Shown: positions 17,299 to 25,524, numbered from the stretch's first letter. The stretch is DNA of 64,000 bases from Oscillatoria nigro-viridis PCC 7112 (GCF_000317475.1 NC_019729.1:6276501-6340500); one strand, 5' to 3'. The notes: generated from the sequence alone by a model not told the origin. Numbers and translations: made by a program.

Positions 17299-18243
17299 GT
17301 GGCGCAGTTTCAAATTGAATGTATAGAGTCTAACACTGACAAAGACCGCAGTCAGTACGGAAAATTTGTCCTGGAACCGCTCGATCGCGGTCAGGGAACA
17401 ACTGTTGGGAATGCGCTTCGGCGAGTTCTGCTGTCAAACTTGGAAGGAACGGCAGTAACTTCAGTCCGAATCGCGGGCGTCAATCACGAGTTTGCCACGA
17501 TCGAAGGGGTACGTGAGGATGTTCTAGAAATTCTCCTGAACATGAAAGAGGTCGTCCTCAAAACTCATTCTCAGCAGCCGCAAATCGGCAGGTTGCGGAT
17601 TGAGGGGCCCGTCACCGTTACGGCCGATCGATTCGATTTGCCCTCAGAGGTGGAATTGATCGATCGATCCCAGTACATTGCAACTCTCTCCCCAGGCTCT
17701 GTTCTGGAAATGGAATTCAGAATTGAAAAAGGCATCGGATACCGAGCAGTAGACCGCAGTCGCGATGATGGGTCGGCTTTGGATTTTCTCCAAATTGACG
17801 CCATCTTTATGCCGATTCGCAGAGTCAACTACAGCGTTGAAGATGCTCGGGTAGGCGGTACGGTCGAGAAAGACCGGCTGATTATGGAAATCTGGACTGA
17901 TGGCAGCGTGACTCCTCAAGAAGCTTTGAGTCAATCTGCCAACATCCTGGTAGATTTATTTGCACCTCTCAAAGACATCACCCAAGATTCTCTCAAACCA
18001 GAGTATCCAGGTGAAGCAGATCCTACTAGCCAAATTCCGATCGAAGAATTGCAGTTGTCAGTCCGAGCTTACAACTGTCTCAAGCGGGCTCAAATCAACT
18101 CAGTCGCAGACTTATTGGATTATACCCAAGAAGACTTGCTCGAGATCAAGAACTTCGGGCAGAAGTCTGCCGAAGAAGTGATTGAAGCTTTACAAAAACG
18201 CTTGGGCATTACCTTGCCACAGGAAAAATCAGCTAAAAGTTAA
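17299..18243 (+). CDS. rpoA: DNA-directed RNA polymerase subunit alpha
   Basis: A 314-residue alpha subunit: N-terminal dimerisation/assembly domain (GQGTTVGNALRRVLLSNLEG near residue 35) and C-terminal UP-element-binding domain (LSVRAYNCLKRAQINSVADL near residue 247). The GTG at 17299, behind a GGGAGG ribosome-binding site, gives the standard start AQFQIECIESNT. An ATG at 17188 would add 37 residues encoded by heptamer repeats and is rejected. Confidence 0.95.
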   Translation: MAQFQIECIESNTDKDRSQYGKFVLEPLDRGQGTTVGNALRRVLLSNLEGTAVTSVRIAGVNHEFATIEGVREDVLEILLNMKEVVLKTHSQQPQIGRLRIEGPVTVTADRFDLPSEVELIDRSQYIATLSPGSVLEMEFRIEKGIGYRAVDRSRDDGSALDFLQIDAIFMPIRRVNYSVEDARVGGTVEKDRLIMEIWTDGSVTPQEALSQSANILVDLFAPLKDITQDSLKPEYPGEADPTSQIPIEELQLSVRAYNCLKRAQINSVADLLDYTQEDLLEIKNFGQKSAEEVIEALQKRLGITLPQEKSAKS

Positions 18244-18368
18244 TCAACGGGTAACGGGTAAAAAAGTTCTGAATTTTAAGTAGGTGAGTTTTTAAGTTAA
18301 AGAATTCACCGCTCAAAACTCGCGGACTATCCCGGCACCCAATTACCAATTACCAATTACCAACTGCT
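18244..18368 (+). repeat. Heptamer-type repeats before rplQ
   Basis: GGGTAAC-like units follow the rpoA stop, and three TACCAAT units lie at 18338-18360 just before rplQ. Confidence 0.7.
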
Positions 18369-18719
18369 ATGCGTCACCGCTGTCGCGTTCCCCAACTCAG
18401 CAAACCGGCTGACCAGCGCCGCGCCCTACTGCGCTCGCTGACGACCGAATTAATCCGCCACGGTAAAATCACTACCACTCTAGCCCGCGCCAAAGCGCTG
18501 CGCTCAGAGGCGGACAGGATGATTACCCTTGCCAAAGATGGCTCCTTGGCCTCTCGCCGCCAAGCTATGGGCTATATCTACGATAAACAGTTAGTACACG
18601 CCTTGTTTGAGGCCGCACAAGAACGGTACGGCTCGCGCAACGGGGGCTACACCCGCGTAGTACGAACTGTCCCCCGTCAAGGAGACAATTCCGAAATGGC
18701 GATCGTTGAACTGGTTTAA
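18369..18719 (+). CDS. rplQ: 50S ribosomal protein L17
   Basis: A 116-residue L17 at the tunnel exit. N-terminus MRHRCRVPQLSKPADQRRAL, with TTELIRHGKITTTLARAKAL and the C-terminal GYTRVVRTVPRQGDNSEMA. It pairs with rpoA as in most bacteria, and truA follows after 29 bp. Confidence 0.98.
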   Translation: MRHRCRVPQLSKPADQRRALLRSLTTELIRHGKITTTLARAKALRSEADRMITLAKDGSLASRRQAMGYIYDKQLVHALFEAAQERYGSRNGGYTRVVRTVPRQGDNSEMAIVELV

Positions 18720-18748
18720 TTCAATTTTGGGTTGGAGATTTGTGATTT

Positions 18749-19591
18749 ATGACTGACAATCGAAAATCCCCAATCGAAAATCCCCAATCGATACAGCGCG
18801 TTGCTCTGGTGATCCAATACCTCGGCACAAACTTTCACGGTTGGCAGCGACAGCCGAACCAGCGTACAGTACAAGAAGAAATTGAAACAGCAATATCGAC
18901 TGTTCTGGGACGCCCGGTAACGCTGCACGCTGCCGGGAGAACGGATGCGGGAGTTCACGCCGCTGCTCAAGTAGCCCATTTTGACGCCCGGGGCCCAATT
19001 CCGGCTCACCGCTGGGCAAGCGTTCTCAACTCTCGACTGGCAAAAGATATTTTAATTCGAGCTTCGGCAAAGGTGGAACCTACCTGGCACGCTCGGTTCT
19101 CAGCCAGTTGGCGGCGCTATCGCTACACCCTTTATACAGACCCGACCCCTAATTTGTTTGTGCGTCCTTTTGCTTGGCACTGCTATCACACCCCTGTGGA
19201 TGAATCTTTGATTCAGACAGCTTTGACACCGCTAATCGGGCGGCATCACCTGGCTGCTTTCCACCGCGCGGGGTCTGCCCGCCCCCATTCCTGGGTGGAC
19301 GTGCAAGCTGCAGAGTGTCAGCGTTCTGGGCCTTTTATCTATATTGAGGTTCAGGCGAGCGGGTTTCTGTACGGGATGATGCGGCTGCTGGTGGGGTTGC
19401 TGGTGCAGGTGGGTCGCGGGGAAAGGCCGATCGACAATTTCACAGATATCTGGGTCAACGAACGCCGAGAAATGGTAAAATATGCCGCTCCCGCTCAAGG
19501 TTTGTGCCTGCTGCGGGTTGGCTATTGTGAATTTCCCTTTCCCGCAGATGTCTGGTACGACACTCAGCCAAAATTAGTCATTAGTCATTAG
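18749..19591 (+). CDS. truA: tRNA pseudouridine synthase A
   Basis: A 280-residue TruA that converts U38-40 in the tRNA anticodon stem to pseudouridine. The catalytic Asp is in AAGRTDAGVHA (near residue 70), and QYLGTNFHGWQRQP and the GFLYGMMRLLVGLLVQVGRG segment are typical. The last residues KLVISH and the stop codon are encoded by an ATTAGTC heptamer array, so the natural C-terminus has been redrawn by the repeat. Confidence 0.97.
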   Translation: MTDNRKSPIENPQSIQRVALVIQYLGTNFHGWQRQPNQRTVQEEIETAISTVLGRPVTLHAAGRTDAGVHAAAQVAHFDARGPIPAHRWASVLNSRLAKDILIRASAKVEPTWHARFSASWRRYRYTLYTDPTPNLFVRPFAWHCYHTPVDESLIQTALTPLIGRHHLAAFHRAGSARPHSWVDVQAAECQRSGPFIYIEVQASGFLYGMMRLLVGLLVQVGRGERPIDNFTDIWVNERREMVKYAAPAQGLCLLRVGYCEFPFPADVWYDTQPKLVISH

Positions 19592-19723
19592 TCATTAGTC
19601 ATTAGTCATTAGGTAACTACTAATAAAAAACTAAGGACAACTAACAATTAAAAACTGACAACTGACAACTGACAACTGACACCTAACAACAGTTAACAGT
19701 TAACCGACAACTAACAACAAACA
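19565..19723 (+). repeat. ATTAGTC then ACAACTG heptamer arrays
   Basis: About five TCATTAG units span the truA stop codon (19570-19610). They are followed by ACAACTG/ACAACTA units up to rplM. The spacer carries no other feature. Confidence 0.85.
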
Positions 19724-20179
19724 ATGAACAAAACTTACGTTCCTACTCAAGACTCCCTAGAGCACAAGTGGTACGTGGTCGATGCCGCTGACCAGCGGCT
19801 GGGCCGTCTGGCAACTGAAGTTGCCATGTACCTCCGGGGGAAACACAAACCGACTTACACTCCTTCTATGGATACCGGCGACTTCGTAATTGTCATCAAT
19901 GCTGACAAAATCGCTGTTACTGGCAAAAAACGCACCCAGAAAATCTACCGCCGCCATTCTGGAAGACCGGGCGGGATGAAAACAGAAACTTTTGCCAAAT
20001 TGCAAGCACGTTTGCCCGAAAGAATTGTCGAAGAAGCTATACGGGGAATGCTGCCTCATACTTCTCTGGGCAGACAACTGTTTACTAAACTCAAGGTGTA
20101 CGCTGGCCCCAACCACCCGCACCAAGCTCAAAAACCAGAAGAATTAATTGTTCACACGATTCCGGGAGGAAATGAGTAA
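19724..20179 (+). CDS. rplM: 50S ribosomal protein L13
   Basis: A 151-residue L13, an early 23S binder. It shows KWYVVDAADQRLGRLATEVA, GDFVIVINADKIAVTGKK and the C-terminal LKVYAGPNHPHQAQKPE. Its stop overlaps the rpsI start (TAATG), a classical coupled pair. Confidence 0.98.
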   Translation: MNKTYVPTQDSLEHKWYVVDAADQRLGRLATEVAMYLRGKHKPTYTPSMDTGDFVIVINADKIAVTGKKRTQKIYRRHSGRPGGMKTETFAKLQARLPERIVEEAIRGMLPHTSLGRQLFTKLKVYAGPNHPHQAQKPEELIVHTIPGGNE

Positions 20180-20592
20180 TGCAAGCAACAGATACATCGG
20201 GTCGCGCTGTGTACTGGGGTACCGGCCGCCGCAAGCGTTCCGTAGCGCGGGTGCGCTTGGTTCCCGGCACTGGCATACTGACTGTCAATGGTAAAGAGGG
20301 GGATTTGTACCTGCAATTCAACCCTACTTATTTGGCTCTCGCTAAGGCCCCTCTGGAAACTTTGGGTCTGGAAAATGAGTACGACATTTTGGTAAAAGTC
20401 GAAGGCGGTGGCTTGACAGGTCAGGCTGACTCGATTCGCTTGGGTGTCGCTAGAGCACTTTGTCAGTTAGACCCGGACAACCGCAAGCCTCTCAAGACTG
20501 AGGGCTATTTGACTCGCGACCCGCGGGCCAAAGAACGGAAAAAGTACGGTTTGCGGAAAGCTCGCAAAGCTCCTCAATACTCGAAGCGGTAA
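20179..20592 (+). CDS. rpsI: 30S ribosomal protein S9
   Basis: A 137-residue S9 whose C-terminal tail reaches P-site tRNA. GTGRRKRSVARVRLVPGTG is at the N-terminus. The signature GGGLTGQADSIRLGVARALC is near residue 75, and the C-terminus ends KARKAPQYSKR with the invariant Lys-Arg. It overlaps rplM by one base. Confidence 0.98.
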   Translation: MQATDTSGRAVYWGTGRRKRSVARVRLVPGTGILTVNGKEGDLYLQFNPTYLALAKAPLETLGLENEYDILVKVEGGGLTGQADSIRLGVARALCQLDPDNRKPLKTEGYLTRDPRAKERKKYGLRKARKAPQYSKR

Positions 20593-20633
20593 TCGAGGGA
20601 AGAAGGAAGAAGGAAGAAGGAAGAAGGACGAAG
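20593..20633 (+). repeat. GGAAGAA heptamer array
   Basis: Four to five GGAAGAA units begin right after the rpsI stop codon. The same unit occurs at 49850-49936. Confidence 0.85.
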
Positions 20634-20677
20634 AAAAAGGCAAAAATTATCTATCCAGATTTGATCTGCCTTTTTTT
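20634..20677 (+). terminator. Rho-independent terminator of the ribosomal cluster
   Basis: AAAAAGGCA (20634-20642) pairs with TGCCTTTTT (20667-20675) and runs into seven T residues. It lies 42 bp after the rpsI stop and before rpmE, so it should end the long ribosomal transcript. Confidence 0.65.
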
Positions 20678-20804
20678 GAAGTTTATTTCCGATTCCTGAT
20701 TCCTGGTTCCAACAGATATAAGACAAAATTCGTGCTGTTGTTGGTGTACAAGTCCTGCGGCAGCTAAAATGGTTGTAAAGTCAAAAATTAGAGAGTAAAA
20801 AACA

Positions 20805-21113
20805 ATGGCAAAAGATGGCATTCACCCTGAGTGGTATCCCGAAGCTCAGGTTTATTGCAACGGGGAACTTGTGATGACTGTGGGTTCAACTAGACCAAAG
20901 CTTCAAGTAGATGTCTGGTCGGGAAATCATCCTTTTTATACTGGCACTCAGAAGATTATTGATACTGAAGGTCGTGTGGAGCGCTTTATGCGGAAATACG
21001 GCATGAGCGAGGTAGAAATGCCGAAGGCAGATGCTTCCTCTGGACCGCTGAAAATGGAAGAGCCGAAAGCAGATGCTTCTAAGGCTGCTGGTAAAGGCAA
21101 AAAGAAGAAGTAG
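20805..21113 (+). CDS. rpmE: 50S ribosomal protein L31, zinc-free type
   Basis: A 102-residue L31 with an Ala/Lys-rich C-terminal tail from about residue 68 (two KADAS-type repeats, then KGKKKK). Of the four zinc cysteines of the C+ type, only one near Cys-18 remains: the usual DVCSKCHPF segment reads DVWSGNHPF. It is therefore a C-minus L31 that should not bind zinc. It stands alone between the terminator and prfA, and lacks an obvious strong promoter. Confidence 0.93.
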   Translation: MAKDGIHPEWYPEAQVYCNGELVMTVGSTRPKLQVDVWSGNHPFYTGTQKIIDTEGRVERFMRKYGMSEVEMPKADASSGPLKMEEPKADASKAAGKGKKKK

Positions 21114-21171
21114 CCGGATTGTCATTTGTCCGCAGTTTGTTGAGAGTAGTTCTTTCTACTGGCAACTTACC

Positions 21172-21455
21172 GCCCTCGGATTTTAGATTTTAGATGGAAG
21201 ACTGGCTGCGGCTGGCAGTAGAGTTCGATCGCGTAGAGTTCGATCGACATTCTATCCTAAGTGTTCTTCAGTTCTAAGATCTAAAATCTAAAATCGATCC
21301 GCCCTCGGATTGGAGAGTTTAGATTGAAGACTTGCTACGGCTGGCAGTAGAGTTCGAGCGAGTAAAGTTCGATCGAGATTCTATCCCAACTGTTCTTCAA
21401 ATCTAAAATCTAAAATCTAAAATCTAAAATCTAAAATCGATTGACAAAGGACAAC
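21172..21455 (+). repeat. Imperfect tandem duplication with AAAATCT arrays
   Basis: Two copies of a roughly 125-bp unit, each opening with GCCCTCGGATT, contain GGCTGGCAGTAGAGTTCGA and end in TCTAAAATCTAAAATC. They lie at about 21172-21298 and 21301-21425. The 347-bp rpmE-prfA gap contains nothing else, apart from further AAAATCT units. Confidence 0.75.
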
Positions 21456-21460
21456 TGACA

Positions 21461-22555
21461 ATGGCCGAATCTTATTTGCTGGATAAATTGAAGTCGGTAG
21501 AGCAAACTTTTAATGAGTTGACTCGCCGCATGGCTGACCCGGATGTGGCTAGGGACAATCAAGAGTTTCAACGGGTAGCGAAAGCTCGATCGTCCTTGGA
21601 GGAAGTGGTCGATACTTTTGCTCTGTGGAAAACGACTCAGGAAGATTTGGTGGGCGCGCGACAGGTTCTCAAGGAAGCCGCGGGCGATCGAGATATGCAA
21701 GAAATGGCTGCGCTGGAAGTTGACGAACTTGAGTCGAAGCTGGAGAATTTGGAAAGTCGTTTGAAGGTTTTGCTGCTCCCCCGCGACCCGAACGATGACA
21801 AGAATATTATGCTGGAAATTCGGGCGGGTACTGGCGGAGATGAGGCTAGTATTTGGGCGGGAGATTTGCTGCGGCTGTATACCCGTTACGCTCAAACTCA
21901 AGGCTGGCAGGTGAAGTTGGTGAGCGAGTCGCTGGCGGAAATGGGCGGGTTTAAAGAGGTGATTCTGGAAATTACAGGCGACAGCGTTTACAGCAAGCTG
22001 AAGTTTGAGGCTGGAGTACACCGGGTGCAGCGGGTGCCTGTGACTGAGGCTGGCGGCCGGGTGCATACTTCGACGGCGACGGTGGCTGTGATGCCGGAGG
22101 TTGATGATGTGGAGATTCACATCGATCCGAAGGATATTGAGATGAGCACGGCTCGATCGGGCGGCGCTGGCGGTCAAAACGTGAACAAGGTGGAAACTGC
22201 TGCGGATTTGTTTCACAAGCCGACGGGAATTCGGATTTTCTGTACTGAGGAGCGCAGTCAGTTGCAGAATAAGGAGCGGGCGATGCAGATTTTGCGGGCT
22301 AAGCTCTACGAGATGAAGTTGCGGGAGCAGCAGGATGAGGTGAAGTCGCGGCGTTTGGCTCAGGTTGGTACTGGTTCGCGATCGGAGAAGATTCGCACCT
22401 ACAACTATAAGGACAATCGGGCTACCGACCACCGTTTGGGGGAAAATTTCTCGCTCAATAGTGTTTTGGAAGGGGATATTGAGGGGATTATTCAAACTTG
22501 CATTTCTCAGGATCAGCAGGAACGTTTGGCTGAGTTGGCTGCTTCTACTAATTGA
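21461..22555 (+). CDS. prfA: Peptide chain release factor 1
   Basis: A 364-residue class I release factor that hydrolyses peptidyl-tRNA at UAA/UAG. The catalytic GGQ lies in SGGAGGQNVNKVETA near residue 235. The codon-recognition tripeptide is PVT (residues about 190-192), the RF1 type rather than the SPF of RF2. Length is standard. It closes the conserved ribosomal neighbourhood. Confidence 0.97.
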   Translation: MAESYLLDKLKSVEQTFNELTRRMADPDVARDNQEFQRVAKARSSLEEVVDTFALWKTTQEDLVGARQVLKEAAGDRDMQEMAALEVDELESKLENLESRLKVLLLPRDPNDDKNIMLEIRAGTGGDEASIWAGDLLRLYTRYAQTQGWQVKLVSESLAEMGGFKEVILEITGDSVYSKLKFEAGVHRVQRVPVTEAGGRVHTSTATVAVMPEVDDVEIHIDPKDIEMSTARSGGAGGQNVNKVETAADLFHKPTGIRIFCTEERSQLQNKERAMQILRAKLYEMKLREQQDEVKSRRLAQVGTGSRSEKIRTYNYKDNRATDHRLGENFSLNSVLEGDIEGIIQTCISQDQQERLAELAASTN

Positions 22556-22570
22556 TGGAGTGATGGGGGG

Positions 22571-22790
22571 CTAGGCGCATTGTTTGCTCAGCCTCAGTTC
22601 CCTTGTTACGCGGGAGATATGCTTGAGCAGGGCTTCCCAAATTCCATCGGCGCTTTGGACGGGATATTTGAAATGTTCGAGGTCGTACTGTACAACTTCT
22701 TCTAGTGGTTGTAAGGTTTGCTGGTTGCGGCGGGTTTTTATGGCTGCGATCGCCTCTTGTTGCCAACGCGCAAATAATATGTAGCTGAAG
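22571..22790 (-). pseudogene. 5'-truncated copy of the unknown gene at 25087-25524
   Basis: Read on the minus strand this encodes FSYILFARWQQEAIAAIKTR and continues to a stop at 22571-22573, closely matching the C-terminal half of the 145-residue protein at 25087-25524 (FSYRLFARWEQEAIAAIASC). An in-frame TAA lies about five codons upstream of the first matching residue, and no start codon is available. The copy is therefore a remnant of about 73 codons. Together the two copies flank the HicA-fusion and secreted-protein genes. Confidence 0.8.
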
Positions 22791-22836
22791 TTATATTAGA
22801 TATATTCTCACTCAGATTCATTTGGCTGTTGACCTT

Positions 22837-24519
22837 ATGAAGCATATTATGAAGCAAAAACTTCCCCGGATCAACCCGACTACGCTGATTAAGAGTTTGG
22901 GGCGATTTACCCTGCTTGCGACCTTTGCTTTTGGTCTGGGGACTTTGAGAAACTGGGAACATTATAACAACTATTGGCATGGCACAATCTTTCGCGTGCA
23001 AACAGTTGATTTCAATATGTTATCTCATACTCTGCCAGTAAAACTATCCTATACCTTATTACAAGGAAACATAGGAGAATTGCAGCGTACTTTAGACAGC
23101 AACTATGGATTATTTGGGCTGATTGTTACTGATTGCCAAATATCTACCAAAGATTGCCTATCCGAGCAAATTCTTTATCAATCAAAATCTTCTCAGAAGT
23201 GGACAAAGGAAATTTCATTAGCAACTTTATCAAACCATCCATACGACTTACTACAAAATCCACCTCCGCTGCAAACAGAGCGACAATATGCTAAACCTGA
23301 TGATAGTAAACCCATCCCTACTGGTAAAGTTAACTCAGGAGAAATAATCGGTCGTGTATACTATGTCCGGGGAGTACCGCCGACATTTATTGAAGATTAT
23401 AATAATTGGATTAAAAATCCCTTTAAAAGAACAGGTTCCCGGACTCTTTACACATCGACATTCGCTTTATTTTTCGTTAGTGGTTTGAGCGCGTGGATAA
23501 TTATTGAGGTAGTTTTATCTGCCAAACGGAATGAGCAGCACCTTGCACAGCAACAAGGGGAACAATTACAGCGGGAAATTCAACTGATTAAGCTGCAATT
23601 AGAAGAGAAAAACCAGCAAACTATCAAATTAATTGACCAGCGAGAGAGAGGTCTTGCTGAACTGGAATCTTATCGGCAAGAACAGGAGCAAAATAAGGGA
23701 GAACTGGAAAATGAAATTGCATCTTATGAAAGCGAACTGGCTCTTAAAGAACAGCAACAGCAAGAAACTGCTCAAACTTTAGAAGACGACTTGCAATTAC
23801 TATGGCAAGAGTGGCAAGAAACGTCTCAGCGAGAATCTGAAGCAAAGCAGCGGAGTGAAGCGCTCTATCAGACAATAGTTGATTTGAAGCGCGATCGAGA
23901 TTTAATACAACAGCAATCCCGTCAGCTAGAGCAACAGTTAGAAACAATACCTAATATTAATGAACTCAAGGCTGCTCTAGATATTAATAATGAACTCAAT
24001 GCTGCTCTAGAAGGAGCTAGGACAGAATTAGATCGGACTAAGGAACAGTCAAGAGATTGGGAAAAATTTTATGTGGAAGAAATTGATAGGTTAGAAAAAG
24101 AAAAAGTTCAGTTAAACAGCAAATTATATTCATCTAAAAGCAAAACTCAGTTCTTAGAAGATCGAAAGAGGCAGTTAGAAAGCGATCTCTGTGCAGCCAA
24201 ATATCAGACTCAAACATTAGAAAATACTATTGAATCTCTAAACGTTCGGCTTCAAAATCAGTCGCAAAATTCCCATTCAGCTATACCTTGGTCTCAATTG
24301 CCAAGCATTTCAGGTAGAGAAGCTATGGGGTCTTTAGAGCGTTTGGGATTCAGGAGAGATAGGCAAAATGGCAGTCACGTTGTTCTCGAACGGGTTCGGG
24401 TTGTAAAGCAAATAGATAGTTGTACTGTGCCACTCCATGATGAATTAGATTCTGGGACACTAGCTGGAATTCTTCGCCAAGCAAATGTTACCCCAGAGGA
24501 TTTTTTAGATAATCTGTGA
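22837..24519 (+). CDS. Membrane-anchored coiled-coil protein with C-terminal HicA-like domain
   Basis: A 560-residue protein from the ATG at 22837 (TTG at 22822 is an alternative). A short cytoplasmic N-terminus is followed by a membrane segment (about 24-40), an extracytoplasmic domain of about 160 residues, a second membrane segment (about 203-227) and a Gln/Glu-rich coiled coil (about 230-480). The last 78 residues match the HicA/YcfA fold: LERLGFRRDRQNGSH with the catalytic-position His-514, then TVPLHDELDSGTLAGILRQA. HicA toxins are mRNA interferases with a dsRBD-like fold. No HicB antitoxin is adjacent. The predicted topology puts coiled coil and HicA-like domain in the cytoplasm. Whether it cleaves RNA is unknown. 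Confidence 0.8.
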   Translation: MKHIMKQKLPRINPTTLIKSLGRFTLLATFAFGLGTLRNWEHYNNYWHGTIFRVQTVDFNMLSHTLPVKLSYTLLQGNIGELQRTLDSNYGLFGLIVTDCQISTKDCLSEQILYQSKSSQKWTKEISLATLSNHPYDLLQNPPPLQTERQYAKPDDSKPIPTGKVNSGEIIGRVYYVRGVPPTFIEDYNNWIKNPFKRTGSRTLYTSTFALFFVSGLSAWIIIEVVLSAKRNEQHLAQQQGEQLQREIQLIKLQLEEKNQQTIKLIDQRERGLAELESYRQEQEQNKGELENEIASYESELALKEQQQQETAQTLEDDLQLLWQEWQETSQRESEAKQRSEALYQTIVDLKRDRDLIQQQSRQLEQQLETIPNINELKAALDINNELNAALEGARTELDRTKEQSRDWEKFYVEEIDRLEKEKVQLNSKLYSSKSKTQFLEDRKRQLESDLCAAKYQTQTLENTIESLNVRLQNQSQNSHSAIPWSQLPSISGREAMGSLERLGFRRDRQNGSHVVLERVRVVKQIDSCTVPLHDELDSGTLAGILRQANVTPEDFLDNL

Positions 24520-24564
24520 TCGTGTTGAATCGGAAAAAACAATTTTAATGGAGTTTAATTATAA

Positions 24565-25053
24565 ATGAAATTTAGGGTACTCGAAACACTAATTGCTAGT
24601 TCTCTTATTCTATCAATTTCATCCTTGTCATCTGCTCAAAGTAATCAACAAGATTCTACAATTCTACCCACAGGAACTTACTACTCTCAAGGAACCATGT
24701 TCAATAATTCCCGGAGAGAAATTGCACATAAAAACAATAGAATCTGTATTAAGATTGTCAAGGGCCCTGCAAATCCTTACAAGGGAGTGGAAGATATCAC
24801 AATTAGCAGCGTGTCTTTTCAAAAGGGGAAATTCTATATTGATGCTACCGGAGAAGAGTTAATCTTAGAAAAAAATGGAAAAGTAATAAATAGTGGTCGT
24901 GGTGGTGTATGGGAGTATAGAGGCACCTCACCAGATCCCAGGAGTCAACCTATACAGGCTCAAAAAATGGCAGAGTGTGTAGCGGCTCAAGGACGATATG
25001 TAGAGAAGATGCAAGGAATATCCATCTCAGGAATCGATTTTCCCAAGCATTAA
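24565..25053 (+). CDS. Small secreted protein of unknown function
   Basis: A 162-residue protein with a clear Sec signal peptide (hydrophobic residues about 7-22, cleavage after SSLSSA). The mature part is polar, with two Cys residues (in NRICIKI and MAECVAA) that could form a disulfide. A beta-rich middle contains ITISSVSFQKGKFYIDATGE. I do not recognise the family. It starts 45 bp after the HicA-fusion gene on the same strand, so the two may form a transcription unit. Its third position is A/T-rich compared with the ribosomal cluster. Confidence 0.65.
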   Translation: MKFRVLETLIASSLILSISSLSSAQSNQQDSTILPTGTYYSQGTMFNNSRREIAHKNNRICIKIVKGPANPYKGVEDITISSVSFQKGKFYIDATGEELILEKNGKVINSGRGGVWEYRGTSPDPRSQPIQAQKMAECVAAQGRYVEKMQGISISGIDFPKH

Positions 25054-25086
25054 CCACGATCGACATAGGTGGGGGTTAATGGGGGA

Positions 25087-25524
25087 CTAGGCGCAAGCTA
25101 GGCTGAGCCTTTGTTCTCTGTTGAGGTGGCGGATGTGGTTGAGCAGGGCTTCCCAAATTGCATTGGCGATCGCCACTGGATATTTGAAATGTTTGAGGTC
25201 GTATTGTACAATGACTTCTAGGGGTGCTAGGATTTGCTGGTTTTGACAACTGGCAATTGCTGCGATCGCCTCTTGTTCCCATCTGGCAAATAGTCTGTAG
25301 CTGAAAAAGGAACTGCATTTTTGTCCTTTCTTGTTCAGGTAAACGACTATTACTTGATGTTGTTTGGGGTAGACTTTGACTATGCGGTTGACCGGCATTC
25401 TCAGGGCTTCGGCTGCCTCTTTTTTGGAGATTTGCCAGCGCTGGGGTTTGAGCCAACCGGAGGCTGTGAGGCTTTGACGGGTGTTGCGTGAGTTGTGCGT
25501 GTTTTGGCTGCGTCTTTTGGTCAT
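25087..25524 (-). CDS. Conserved protein of unknown function, duplicated upstream
   Basis: A 145-residue basic protein. The N-terminal half has a possible helix-turn-helix-like segment (ISKKEAAEALRMPVNRIVKV) followed by a beta-rich stretch. The C-terminal half (ARWEQEAIAAIASC to the end) occurs again at 22571-22790. No family was recognised. It is convergent with the secreted-protein gene (34-bp gap between stops). The duplication on both sides of the HicA-fusion block suggests it took part in the block's insertion or expansion. Confidence 0.6.
   Translation of the reverse strand: MTKRRSQNTHNSRNTRQSLTASGWLKPQRWQISKKEAAEALRMPVNRIVKVYPKQHQVIVVYLNKKGQKCSSFFSYRLFARWEQEAIAAIASCQNQQILAPLEVIVQYDLKHFKYPVAIANAIWEALLNHIRHLNREQRLSLACA

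Noticed and set aside
21431..22495. A 354-codon open frame antisense to prfA
   Set aside because: It mirrors the highly conserved prfA frame, has His/Ser/Leu-biased shadow composition and no domain, and arises from the codon bias of the sense gene.
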